Assembly: GCF_018374135.1 (NCBI RefSeq)
Contig: NZ_JAHAFS010000008.1
Span: forward strand, 1 to 64,000
DNA from: Campylobacter gracilis
Lineage (GTDB): Bacteria; Campylobacterota; Campylobacteria; Campylobacterales; Campylobacteraceae
Reading direction: 5' to 3'
Length of the DNA stretch: 64,000 nucleotides
The notes under the pieces were generated by a model. That model searched no databases and was not told the DNA's origin. It was given only the letters and a program-made list of their open reading frames with translations. Made by a program: the position numbers and the translations under genes. Numbering within the stretch: position 1 is the stretch's first letter; the number at the start of each line of letters is the position of its first letter. Positions 51,115 to 60,370 of the stretch are shown here, in pieces.

Positions 51115-51909
51115 GTAGGCAGTGCGCGTTTAGCAAATAAAATTTTGCCGAAGCAACACTCGAGCATATAAGCACAAATGAGATACAAAAAATACTGAAA
51201 ATGAAATCTTGCCGAAGCGGTACGACATTGATGCTCGCTAGGTCTAACACAATACCTTAGTTTGCGTGCTTCCGTGCAAATACAGCATGGAATTTTACGC
51301 TCGTTTTGCCACTAAAATTATATACGGCGCGAGCCTAAGCCAACAGACGCTATGAAATTTAAAACAAAGTGCGCCGCCAAAGCGGTACTTCAGCACGCGC
51401 CCATCGTCGTAAGCAAAAACGACGTCTTTCCCGTCTCGCCTTTAATTTAATGGAGCTCACCATGCCTCAATAACCCTCACACGGCGAAATTAAATAGGTC
51501 TCAAAAAGCAAAAGCCACAAAGCTTGCTTTGTACATCTTATTTGCCACTTTATACCGAGTCCTGTTATCTCCCGCCGCCTCATTATTGCGCGCCGACATA
51601 CAATGCAATACCTGTAGCTTTTATGGCCCGTTTATCACATCCCACCGCCATGATGCCTTGCCCATAATGGAACGCTTCAAAAATATGGTAGAGCCGTCTC
51701 TCTTTACTTACAATTGCTGTACTCGCAATCGCAGCACCCATAAATTTGCCGCATTGCCGCGCCGGCAACCACAATATTATCTTAAATTTACTGCTCTGCC
51801 GCGCCGTCCCGCTCTTAAAATTTACCTTCTGTAGCCAAGGGTGTGCTGGATAACACGACGTCGGTATTTTTGTCTTGCTCTAAATTTACCTTCCGTAGCG
51901 CCGCTAAAT
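51115..51909. other. 800-base intergenic stretch
   Basis: Nothing convincing on either strand. A 101-codon plus-strand frame (51529-51834) has no ribosome site or protein-like pattern. Short words recur: GCCGAAGC near 51152 and 51213, and AAATTTACCTTC(T/C)GTAGC near 51821 and 51885. The region looks like decayed sequence. Confidence 0.45.
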
Positions 51910-53358
51910 TTAACCGCGTCGCAAGCTGCGCTTTCTAAGGTAGCTATAAATCCAAGCTCCGAGCAATAAAACCGCCGCGAGGCAATACATATAAAAGGCC
52001 GCGTCGTTTTCATACTCCACGTCCTGCGCGGTAAAGACCTGCTGCGATATTTCAGGGTTTCGCGCCGCCTCGTCTGCTATCTGCGCCATCACCTCCTCGT
52101 CATGTACCTCAAGCGTGATCTTTCGCAGCTCTATGAAATTTGTCCGCTTATCCAGATGCCTGCCGCTGCGACCCGTGACGTAGACGCTATGCGAGTAGAA
52201 ATTTAGATAGTAAAATCCCGCATCGTCTTTAAAAAGCTTCTCCGAGATCTGCCGCACGGCGCCTTTAAACGGATTGTCGCCCGCCCTTTTTAGCGCGCTT
52301 AGCCGGCTGGCGTCTGCGCCAAATTTATAATAAACGTACCAAAACGTGTCCTTGAGCCAGCCCTCAATGCCGCTGCCGCGCGGGCGATTTAAAATTTTAT
52401 CCTTACTTAGATAAAATATACCGTTTTTGCTCGCAAACAGTATGTATTCCTGATGCCCGCTCTGAAAATTTAGCGGCGTATAGGGCTCGTTTGCGGCCTC
52501 AAATCTCTCGCCGTCCATAAACACCGCGCCCGCGGCGGGATCATAAAGAAACTCTATGCCGGCGTTTGGCTCCACAAGATACATCTGCTCGCTAGGCGTG
52601 AAATTTAGCCTCTCGCCGCCCTTATAAACGCTGCGTCCGTCGCTTAGCCAATTATCGACCTGGCGAAAGTGCGCGGGCGAATCGGGACCGTCTTCGTGTA
52701 TGATTTTTAGCCTTATCTGTTTTAGGTTTTTTGCATCCGCACCCGCTAAAATTTTACCCTCGTAAAAGACCCGCTCGCCGTCCGTGGCGACGTAAGGACT
52801 CTCGGTCAGCGGCGAGATAGGCGCGCTAGTATCAAGTCTAGCGTATGGATAGTTATATTCCTGCGGCCATTTGGAGAGCCCGAACGCATGGAAAAATACC
52901 TTGTAAATGTAGCTTATCGCGCCGCCCGTGCGCTGCGTGACGTCCGAGCAGAAGTAGCTCACGCGTCCGTCGCTGTAGTAGCGAGAGCCGATCTTTTGCG
53001 TGCGCGCGGGATCCAACCCCGACATCTTGCGAGCGCCGCAAAACACGCTACTAGCGTCCATACCGACGTTTGTATAGGAGTATCTGCCGGTATCAAGCGC
53101 GCGAAAGCTCGCCGCGTCCGCGCCGCCCTCCAGCTCGTAAGGAGCGAGGTTCCAAGAGCGTAGATAAATTTTGCCGCCGATGTTGTAATAATCACTGCTA
53201 CCGATCTTTTGTGCGCCTGCGGGCAGTTCGCGCGAGCTATCATACACCGATAGCTCATAGATAAAAACGAGCGAGACGAAGAGCGGCACGAAAAGTACCG
53301 CAAAAAGGAGCCTTAGTGCCTTTTTATCAAATTTGCTTAAATTATTCGCCTTTTTCAT
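51910..53358 (-). CDS. DKNYY-type repeat protein with membrane helices at both ends
   Basis: A 482-residue protein with a membrane helix near 15-35 (LRLLFAVLFVPLFVSLVFIYEL) and one near 455-475 (YMCLAAVLLLGAWIYSYL-like). The part between has DKNYY-family strands: DYYNIGGKIYLRS, SRYYSDGRVSYFCSDV, YVATDGERVFYEGKIL, WLSDGRSVYKGGERL and DAGFYYLNFYSHSVYVTGR, each a tyrosine-rich repeat with D-G or K at turns. DKNYY proteins are surface or periplasmic and of unknown role. It is G+C-rich like the core genes and stands alone. Confidence 0.72.
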   Translation of the reverse strand: MKKANNLSKFDKKALRLLFAVLFVPLFVSLVFIYELSVYDSSRELPAGAQKIGSSDYYNIGGKIYLRSWNLAPYELEGGADAASFRALDTGRYSYTNVGMDASSVFCGARKMSGLDPARTQKIGSRYYSDGRVSYFCSDVTQRTGGAISYIYKVFFHAFGLSKWPQEYNYPYARLDTSAPISPLTESPYVATDGERVFYEGKILAGADAKNLKQIRLKIIHEDGPDSPAHFRQVDNWLSDGRSVYKGGERLNFTPSEQMYLVEPNAGIEFLYDPAAGAVFMDGERFEAANEPYTPLNFQSGHQEYILFASKNGIFYLSKDKILNRPRGSGIEGWLKDTFWYVYYKFGADASRLSALKRAGDNPFKGAVRQISEKLFKDDAGFYYLNFYSHSVYVTGRSGRHLDKRTNFIELRKITLEVHDEEVMAQIADEAARNPEISQQVFTAQDVEYENDAAFYMYCLAAVLLLGAWIYSYLRKRSLRRG

Positions 53359-53527
53359 AAGGCAATTATATATCTTGCTAGTTTAAAACGTTAGAAATTT
53401 AAAAGCGTTTGCGGGGGAAATTTTAAAATTTAGAGTGCGGAAAGCTGCGGGTAAATTTGACGGCGAAATTTTAGCTCAAATTTACCCGCAACCGCGCGAA
53501 ACAACTCAAGCTCCGCGCAAATTTAAA

Positions 53528-54769
53528 TTAGTACCCGTCAAAATGCTTGGTCTTTGGCAGCACCAAATTTAGCGTGATACCGATGAGCGCGCCAAGTCCC
53601 ACGCCGCTAAAGCTCATAGCGCCAAAGTCCAGCACCATGCCGCCTATCGCGCAGACGAAGATGAGCGCGACGATGATCATATTGCGCGGCTCGGCTAGAT
53701 CCACGCCGTTTTTGATAAGCGTCTCCATGCCTACGCTAGCGATGATACCGAAAAGTAGCAGCATAATGCCGCCGATGACGGGAGCGGGGATCGTGGAGAG
53801 CGCGGCGCCGAGCTTGCCCACGAAGGCTAGCAAGATCGCCGCAAGCGCGGCAAAGGTCATGATGGCGGGATTGTAGGCCTTGGTGATACTGACCGCGCCC
53901 GTGACCTCGGAGTAGGTGGTGTTTGGCGGGCCGCCGAAGCAGCCAGCTAGCGACGTCGCGAGTCCGTCGCCTAGAAGCGTGCTTTTGAGCCCCGGATTTT
54001 TTAGGAAATTTTCCTTCGTGACGTTGCTGATGGCAAGCATATCGCCGATATGCTCGATCGCGGGCGCGATAGCGATAGGCACCATGTAGATCACGGCTTC
54101 GAGCTTAAAAACCGGCGCGGTAAAGCTTGGCAGCGCAAACCACGGCGCATTTAGAATCGGCGTAAAATCCACTATCCCGACAAACAGCGACGCGCAGTAT
54201 CCCGCCGCGATGCCGCAAAGTATCGGCACTAGGCGCAGCATACCGCGACCAAACATCATAATGACGATAACCGCCGAGAGCGAGATGAGCGCGATGGTAA
54301 GCGACTGAGCCTGCGTATAAAGCGCCTCTTTGCCCTTGCCCATGACCATATTTACGGCCGCTGGCGAGAGGATGAGGCCGATCGTCATGATGACGGGACC
54401 GACGACTACGGGCGGTAAAATTTTATGCAAAAAGCCCTCGCCTTTGAGCCTAATAAGCAGGCTCAGAACCACGTAAAAAAGTCCCGCCGCGATCACTCCG
54501 CTCATAGTCGCGGCGATACCCCACTCCTTCACGCCAAAGCTAAGCGGCGCGATGAACGCAAAGCTAGACGCGAGAAAGATCGGCGGGACGTTTTTGCGCG
54601 TGATTAGCTGAAACAGCAGCGTGCCGATACCCGCCGTAAACAGCGCCACGGACGTATCAAGCCCCGTTAATATCGGCACCAGCACGAGCGCGCCGAACGC
54701 GACGAATAGAAACTGCACGCCGACGAGAGCGTCGCGTAGCCTGAGATTGTAGCCTTCGTATTTTTCCAT
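53528..54769 (-). CDS. uraA: Uracil permease (NCS2 family)
   Basis: A uracil:proton symporter of the NCS2 family with about 14 membrane segments. Diagnostic pieces are FASSFAFIAPLS (binding site, TM3), AIAPAIEHIGDMLAISNVT (the family Glu in TM8), FGGPPNTTYSEVTGAVSITK (TM10 region) and SVGMETLIKNGVDLAEPRN. The start is ATG at 54769 (MEKYEGYNLRLRDALVG, 413 aa), preceded by AGGAG; the frame extends to 54880 but those residues are not permease-like. Alone, with no pyrimidine genes beside it. Confidence 0.93.
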   Translation of the reverse strand: MEKYEGYNLRLRDALVGVQFLFVAFGALVLVPILTGLDTSVALFTAGIGTLLFQLITRKNVPPIFLASSFAFIAPLSFGVKEWGIAATMSGVIAAGLFYVVLSLLIRLKGEGFLHKILPPVVVGPVIMTIGLILSPAAVNMVMGKGKEALYTQAQSLTIALISLSAVIVIMMFGRGMLRLVPILCGIAAGYCASLFVGIVDFTPILNAPWFALPSFTAPVFKLEAVIYMVPIAIAPAIEHIGDMLAISNVTKENFLKNPGLKSTLLGDGLATSLAGCFGGPPNTTYSEVTGAVSITKAYNPAIMTFAALAAILLAFVGKLGAALSTIPAPVIGGIMLLLFGIIASVGMETLIKNGVDLAEPRNMIIVALIFVCAIGGMVLDFGAMSFSGVGLGALIGITLNLVLPKTKHFDGY

Positions 54770-55509
54770 CTTCTCCTCTTTTATCTTTGCGGCTTGCCTC
54801 GCGAGCGTCTTTAACGGAGCTAGTAAAAATTTAGCTTGATAGGTTATATGCCTTATCTTCGCTAAATTTTTACGTCGCAACCCTTAAATCCATCTCGCGA
54901 TCCTTCGCCTTGGCTCCTGTATTAAAATTTATAATACACCGACATTCTGTAAATTTAACTCGCCGCAGTCGCAGACGAACAAGTCCGCTCCTTTGCAAGC
55001 ACTAAAAATTTATCGAAACTACACATCATCTGTCTTGAATATTTTCAAAATTTATGCCTTTCCACCTCATTTTACCGCGAATTCCATCCAAAGCCCACGA
55101 TTGCGCTCCTCCTTTATTCGGCTCATTTCCACTTCGTCTAAAGAAAAAATACTACGCCTTAATTTTTAAATCTGACACATCAAAAATTTTGACCTACCCG
55201 GTCACAGACAAGCAATATGCTCCACTCTCCACTGCCGACCATCGGCGGCTACAAGCAGAACGAAGCAGTAGCGCTTCTAAACTACCTACGATCCATCTTA
55301 AATGTTTTAAAATTTTACGACCTCGCTTTGAAATTTTGCGCTCAAGCTTAAAGCAAAATTTTAAATCAAAGCCGCGTAAACAGATCCAAACAAACAACGA
55401 CCAAAATCCGCAAACCGGCAACTAAATTCCGCAAGCATAGCGGATAAATCAAAACCTATGTAAGCCGAATCCGCCACTAAAATTTAGCGAGTAAATTCCA
55501 TCGTACGGC
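54770..55509. other. 740-base intergenic stretch
   Basis: No gene is supported. A 123-codon plus-strand frame (55054-55425) lacks a ribosome site and reads like translated microrepeats and low-complexity Lys/Ser/Gln-rich sequence. No RNA gene or terminator stands out. Confidence 0.45.
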
Positions 55510-56400
55510 TTATTTTTTGCGCAGCAGGTCCTTTAGGCTCGCCCTTACGTCCTTGCCACGCAGAATTTGCGCGACCTCGGTAGCAATCGGAGCGTAGATC
55601 TTGTGCTTTGTCGCGATATTTACGACCGCTTCGGTTGTAGCCACGCCCTCGGCGACCTCGCCCAACTCGCGCAGAATTTCTTCGAGCCCTTTGCCACGCG
55701 CAAGCCCTAATCCCACGCGGTAGTTTCGCGATAGCACGCTCGAGGCGGTTAAAAACAAATCGCCCACGCCACTTAAGCCCAAAAAGGTCTCGTCGCGCGC
55801 GCCGAAAAACTTGCCGAAGCGCGCGATCTCTACGATGCCGCGAGCGATCAAGCTCGCTCTAGCGTTATTGCCGAGCTCGAGCCCATCGCAAACGCCGCTA
55901 GCGATGGCGATGACATTTTTATACGCGCCGCACACCTCTGCGCCGATGATATCGCCACTCGTATAGGTCTTGATGTAGGCAGGGAAGGCGCTTGCAAAAA
56001 GTTCGGCTAGATTTTCGTTACACGAGCTTACGACGAGCGCACAAGGCAGCTTCTGCATGACTTCGGTGGCAAACGACGGACCCGATAGATAAGCAAGATT
56101 GCCGCGTGCGACGTGAGATTCAAAAATTTCGTTTAAAAACCTGCCGCTAGCCGCGTCGATGCCCTTGGAAGCGACTAGAATTTTTTGATTTTTGTAGGTG
56201 AAATTTTGATCCAGCCACTGCGCGGTTTGTTGTGCCGCGAGCGCGAAAACGAGCGCTTCGCACTCTAGTGCTTCGCTCACGCTTACAAAATGCGGAATTT
56301 GCCTTGGCGTGCGCGAAGTGATGACGCATTCGTTTTTCGCGCTAAGCGCGTCAAAAAGCGCGCTACCCCATTTGCCAGCGCCTATAACCGCGATTTTCAT
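55510..56400 (-). CDS. gpsA: NAD(P)-dependent glycerol-3-phosphate dehydrogenase GpsA
   Basis: Makes sn-glycerol 3-phosphate for phospholipids. The nucleotide loop IAVIGAGKWGSALFDALSAK opens the protein, then VASKGIDAASGRFL and LSGPSFATEVMQKLP, GAEVCGAYKNVIAIASGVCDG and FLGLSGVGDLFLTASSVLSRN (catalytic Lys in AYKNV). The start is ATG at 56400 (296 aa), preceded by AAGGAA; the frame continues to 56445 without resemblance to GpsA. Isolated between gene-poor stretches. Confidence 0.94.
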   Translation of the reverse strand: MKIAVIGAGKWGSALFDALSAKNECVITSRTPRQIPHFVSVSEALECEALVFALAAQQTAQWLDQNFTYKNQKILVASKGIDAASGRFLNEIFESHVARGNLAYLSGPSFATEVMQKLPCALVVSSCNENLAELFASAFPAYIKTYTSGDIIGAEVCGAYKNVIAIASGVCDGLELGNNARASLIARGIVEIARFGKFFGARDETFLGLSGVGDLFLTASSVLSRNYRVGLGLARGKGLEEILRELGEVAEGVATTEAVVNIATKHKIYAPIATEVAQILRGKDVRASLKDLLRKK

Positions 56401-57397
56401 TATGTTCCTTTTTAAAAATTTATTCGCAAATTTGCGGTTTTTCAAATTTCATTCTCTTGAAATTCCTGCTCTTTGAAAATTTAGCCCAAAAGCGCCGACA
56501 TGAGCCTGTGCAAACGCTAGCCGAAGCCACGCTTTAAAATTCGCTTTTTGAAATTTCATCTCGTCAAAATTTCGCTTCGTTAAAATTTTGCGCTTTTGAA
56601 ATTTACTCAGCCAAAACTTCGCTTTTTTTAAAATTTACCTCGCTAAAATTTCATACTTTTAAGGTTTTGTTCTTCCGTAAAAAAACACTTTCACAAAAGG
56701 CGCGGCAGCGAACGAATGAGGATTTTGAAACTCCATTATACGCTTTAAAATTTCACTCACGCATCGCCGAGGTAAATCAAATTTTTAAAAATTTTACTCA
56801 GACGCTTAAGCGCAAATCGCACTTTTAAATCCGCTTAAATCTCTCAAGGCGTGCTTTGAGCCTAGATGATCTTGCGGTCTCGCTCACCACGTTATCGTTT
56901 GGCGCAAGGTTTGAGGCACGCGTATCCGACGCGGCGATTGATTAAATTTAGCCTACACATCGACTCGCCGCTCAAATTCGACCCTGTGTATTCGACCATA
57001 CCCGCCGCACCCCGAGCTTCCGTTCTCGCTCTCTCAAGCAGAGCAATCTTACGCATTCCCTGCAAGCTTCGCCACGCTTTGACGGTAGCCGTGAGTAAAA
57101 TTCCTAACGGACGCGCTTCTTAAACCACTCCGTCGCAGACCGACGCTCGACACAAACGACTCGCACGAGAAAAAAACTAGCTCAAAAGAACAAAACGTGC
57201 GCGAAACAGAGCGGGTAGCCTCCGAGATCGCGCCGAATGAAATTATAACACGCAAAAGCCTTCGTCATTGGCGCGTGAAAACTTTAGCTCGAAGCAAAAC
57301 GCTGCTAGCGGATTTAAAATTTTATCCCAGAGGCTTCATCTATCGCATGCATCGCGCCGCCTTTAATTCGCCGTTTGTCGCCGCGCAAGCTGTGAAA
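56401..57397. repeat. 1-kb gene-free region; 56430-56690 is an array of 15-17-base microrepeats
   Basis: From about 56430 to 56690 units of the kind AAAATTTCGCTTCGTT, AAAATTTTGCGCTTTTG, AAATTTACTCAGCC and AAATTTCATCTCGTC follow one another, each about 15-17 bases long with an AAATTT core and a CGCTT/CTCG tail. The next 700 bases hold only overlapping short frames (56866-57123, 57049-57255, 57197-57493) with no ribosome sites. The array is non-coding but has the same period as the repeats in the ORF at 43065. Confidence 0.6.
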
Positions 57398-58819
57398 TCA
57401 GCCCAGCTTCTGTTTCAGAAGCTCGTTCACCTTCGCGGGGTTAAACGCGCCCTTGCCCTCTTTCATCACTTGACCCACGAAGAAGCCGAATAGCTTGTCC
57501 TTGCCGCCGCGGTAGTCCGCAACCTTGTCCTCGTTTTCGCTCATCACGCGCGCTATGATCTCCAAAATCGCGCCGTCGTCGCTTACCTGTCTCAAGCCAA
57601 GCTTATTGATGACCGAGCTTACGGCCTCGTCGTGCTCCATTAGATAATCAAGCACCTCTTTGGCGGCCTTTTGAGACACTGCGCCGCCTTCGATCGCGCT
57701 TAAAAGCTCGCTCATCTTCGCGCTACCTACGGGCGAGTCCTCGATCGTAACGCCGTTTTTGAGCCTGCCCGCAAGCTCGACGGTAAGCCAGCTCACGCAG
57801 AGTTTTGGCTCGTGCCCCGCAGCGATGAGATCCTCGAAAAATCGCGCGTTTTCGTAGGTCGAGATTATGATCTCGGCGTCCTTCTCTTTAACGCCCAGCT
57901 CGCGGACGTAGCGTGCCTTTTTTTGATCGGGTAGCTCGGGAATCTGCTGCGCAGCGGCTAGCATCTCGTCATCCACGATCACGGTTAGCAGGTCGGGGTC
58001 CGGGAAGTAGCGGTACTCGGCGCTGTCTTCCTTGCTGCGCATCGGCTTGGTGATGAGCTTAGCGGTATCAAAAAGGCGCGTTTCTTGCACGACCTCTTGC
58101 TCATATTTGCCGTCCTGCCACGCTTCGATCTGACGCTCGATCTCAAACTCGATCGCCTTTTGGATAAATTTAAAGGAGTTTAAATTTTTAATCTCCACGC
58201 GCGTGTAGAGCTTTTGCTCGCCTTGCGGACGGATGCTGACATTTACGTCGCAGCGAAATGAGCCTTCCTGCATGTTTGCGTCGCTGATATTTAAAAAGCG
58301 CAAAATGCTATGGAGTTTTTTTAGATAGGCGACCGCCTCGTCCGCAGAGCGCATATCGGGCTCGCTTACGATCTCCAAAAGCGGCGTGCCGGCGCGGTTC
58401 AGATCGACCAGGCTGCGCGAGCTTTCGTGGTTATTTTTGCCCGCATCCTCCTCTAGGTGCGCGCGCGTAATGCCGATGCGCTTGCTCTGTCCGTCCGCGG
58501 CTATGAAAAGCTCGCCGTGCTCAACGATCGGGATCGTCCACTGCGAAATTTGATACGCCTTGGGGAGGTCGGGATAGAAGTAGTTTTTGCGGTCGAATAC
58601 CGACTTGCGATTGATCGTCGCATTGACGGCGGTGCCGAAGCTGATAGCTTTTTTAACCGCTTCCTCGTTTAGCACGGGAAGAGCGCCCGGAAGCGCTAGG
58701 CAGGTCGGGCAGACGTGCGAATTCGCCTCGTCGCCGAAGCTCGTGGGGCAGGAGCAGAAAATTTTGGTTTTGGTATTTAGCTGGCAGTGTACCTCCAGGC
58801 CGATCACGGTTTCAAACAT
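57398..58819 (-). CDS. gatB: Asp/Glu-tRNA(Asn/Gln) amidotransferase subunit GatB
   Basis: With GatA and GatC it converts mischarged Glu-tRNA(Gln) or Asp-tRNA(Asn) to the amide form. The kinase-like domain has VIGLEVHCQLNTKTKIFCSC, NSHVCPTCLALPGALPVLN (zinc-binding Cys pairs), RKNYFYPDLPKAYQISQW and GITRAHLEEDAGKN. The C-terminal helical tail (GGAVSQKAAKEVLDYLM, FFVGQVMKEGKGAFNP) binds tRNA. Length 473 aa is normal. The order atpB, small membrane protein, gatB is leftward. Confidence 0.96.
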   Translation of the reverse strand: MFETVIGLEVHCQLNTKTKIFCSCPTSFGDEANSHVCPTCLALPGALPVLNEEAVKKAISFGTAVNATINRKSVFDRKNYFYPDLPKAYQISQWTIPIVEHGELFIAADGQSKRIGITRAHLEEDAGKNNHESSRSLVDLNRAGTPLLEIVSEPDMRSADEAVAYLKKLHSILRFLNISDANMQEGSFRCDVNVSIRPQGEQKLYTRVEIKNLNSFKFIQKAIEFEIERQIEAWQDGKYEQEVVQETRLFDTAKLITKPMRSKEDSAEYRYFPDPDLLTVIVDDEMLAAAQQIPELPDQKKARYVRELGVKEKDAEIIISTYENARFFEDLIAAGHEPKLCVSWLTVELAGRLKNGVTIEDSPVGSAKMSELLSAIEGGAVSQKAAKEVLDYLMEHDEAVSSVINKLGLRQVSDDGAILEIIARVMSENEDKVADYRGGKDKLFGFFVGQVMKEGKGAFNPAKVNELLKQKLG

Positions 58820-58932
58820 AAACTTAACCTTTTAGAATAAAAATTTCGCGTAATTTTACAATTTTTTGCTTTAATACTCGCTTGTAGCGGCGCACGGCAT
58901 GGCTAAATTTTAAAATTTAATCGGATAGATTT

Positions 58933-59157
58933 CTACTCGCCGCCGCGAAGGAGCTTTTCTTTCAGATCGAAAACATCGACCATCAAGCAGGTGATGATAA
59001 CGCAAATCACGCCCGGAGCGGTGCAGATGAAGAGGAATTTTAACCCCAAAAAATAAAATGACGGATAGGCAAAAAAGACGAATGCGCCGACGAAGATCAA
59101 TCCGAACGACGCACCCACGAGGAAGTATAAGAAATTTCGCTTAAAATTAATGCTCAT
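58933..59157 (-). CDS. 74-residue membrane protein after atpB
   Basis: Two membrane helices (about 9-31, FLYFLVGASFGLIFVGAFVFF, and 38-60, FLFICTAPGVICVIITCLMV) and a short basic end (LKEKLLRGGE). Its start overlaps the atpB stop by 11 bases, so it is probably co-translated with the ATP synthase a subunit. The same gene follows atpB in C. jejuni (Cj1203). Function unknown. Confidence 0.7.
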   Translation of the reverse strand: MSINFKRNFLYFLVGASFGLIFVGAFVFFAYPSFYFLGLKFLFICTAPGVICVIITCLMVDVFDLKEKLLRGGE

Positions 59158-59827
59158 CGACGATCACGGCGCCCGCTAGATAGACGTAGCTTAAAACCAT
59201 GAAAATAAAAGTCTGTAAAATCGCCATAAAAGTAAGCAGCGCGAACGGTACCATCGGTATTAGCGCAGGAGCGAGAGTAAGCATAACGAGCAGGAAGGTA
59301 TCGTCGCCTTTGATATTTCCGAAAAGTCGGAACGAAAGCGATACGACGCGCGAAAAATGCGAGACGATCTCTATAACAAACATAAACGGAGCTAGGATTT
59401 TTACCGGCCCCATAAAGTGCTTTAGATAGTTGATCACGCCGTGCTCGCGAACGCCCTCAAAATGGTAGTACAACCAAACGCAAAGCGTAAGCGAAAGGGT
59501 TAAATTTAAACTCGCGCTCGGCGACTCAAAGCCCGGCACCAAGCCGATAACGTTACTAAAAAATATCACAAATCCCAATGTTGCGATTAGTGGAAGATAT
59601 TTTTTGGCTTGCTCCTCGCTACCCATCGCGTCCTTACCGATCGTTAGCACGCCGCTTAGGTAGGCTTCGGCGATATTTTGCATGCCATGTGGTACAAGCT
59701 GAAGCGAGCGAGTGGAACAAAGCGCGACGGCTACGATGATAGCGACGACCAAAAAGAAGTAAAAAAGGTAGATAAAAGTGTGGTCGTAAGAAATTAAACC
59801 GCCGAAAAGGAAGATGTCTTTTAGCAT
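59147..59827 (-). CDS. atpB: F0F1 ATP synthase subunit a
   Basis: The proton channel half of F0. A 226-residue protein with the essential Arg helix VSLSFRLFGNIKGDDTFLLVML near residue 165-185, IGLVPGFESPSASLNLTLSL near 95, and the last helix FMAILQTFIFMVLSYVYLAGA. Size and topology (five or six helices) are normal. The other ATP synthase genes are elsewhere, as is usual in Campylobacter. Confidence 0.95.
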   Translation of the reverse strand: MLKDIFLFGGLISYDHTFIYLFYFFLVVAIIVAVALCSTRSLQLVPHGMQNIAEAYLSGVLTIGKDAMGSEEQAKKYLPLIATLGFVIFFSNVIGLVPGFESPSASLNLTLSLTLCVWLYYHFEGVREHGVINYLKHFMGPVKILAPFMFVIEIVSHFSRVVSLSFRLFGNIKGDDTFLLVMLTLAPALIPMVPFALLTFMAILQTFIFMVLSYVYLAGAVIVDEH

Positions 59828-60309
59828 AAAAACCCTTGATCGTTGAAATTTGAGGCGTATTTTACACTTCTATTCGTTAAAGTATATTTAAATTTGCGCC
59901 AGCGAGTAAAATTTTAAGCTTTGCGAGTTCTTGCGCCGCTTACTTGCCTAGCACTTTCGTCTAGCCTGCGCGCCATTTCGGCAAAGATTTTGCGTTTTTT
60001 TGGCATTTAACTCCATATTTACAGCGAACGACAAAATTTTAGCTGGTAAGCACGAAATTTACGGCTACACTGCCAATTCACTATTTTTGCAAAATAGAAT
60101 TTAATCTAGCGTATACGACGAAGCCCTAAGCCGACTATGCTGTAAAATTTGTGTTTACAGATACGAAAAATACAATAAAATTCTACCGCAATGCCACCGC
60201 GGCGAATTCTAAGAATTCTTGGAATTCCACTCAGCTCAAAAAAATCATAGTTAAATTTTAGCAAACTCTGAACCCGATTGCTAAAATTTTATAAAATTTA
60301 TATAAAAAC
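59828..60309. other. 480-base intergenic region before the hrcA promoter
   Basis: Consists of AAAATTTT-type words and GGAATTCC-like segments (60220-60235). No gene is supported. The end runs into the hrcA promoter. Confidence 0.45.
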
Positions 60310-60368
60310 CTTGACATCCTACCACTCAATGTTGTATAATACTGGCAATCTTACCGAAAGAGTGCTAA
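60310..60368 (+). promoter_or_regulatory. hrcA-grpE-dnaK promoter with HAIR and partly degenerate CIRCE
   Basis: -35 TTGACA (60311-60316) and -10 TATAAT (60335-60340) are 18 bases apart. CTTGACA-N7-ACTCAAT (60310-60330) matches the HspR HAIR consensus CTTGAGT-N7-ACTCAAG at 11 of 14 positions and covers the -35. Downstream, CTGGCAATC-N9-GAGTGCTAA (60342-60368) matches CIRCE (TTAGCACTC-N9-GAGTGCTAA): right arm 9/9, left arm 6/9. Both HspR and HrcA should repress this operon. Confidence 0.8.
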
Positions 60369-60370
60369 AA

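Noticed and set aside
51529..51834. 101-codon plus-strand frame
   Set aside because: No start signal, no family pattern; the region reads as non-coding.
55054..55425. 123-codon plus-strand frame
   Set aside because: Low-complexity Lys/Ser/Gln-rich translation with no ribosome site.
56866..57493. Three overlapping short frames on both strands
   Set aside because: Mutually overlapping, no ribosome sites, no protein-like pattern.
60278..60370. N-terminal extension of HrcA
   Set aside because: It would be coded by the promoter, HAIR and CIRCE sequences; the GTG at 60371 fits the family.
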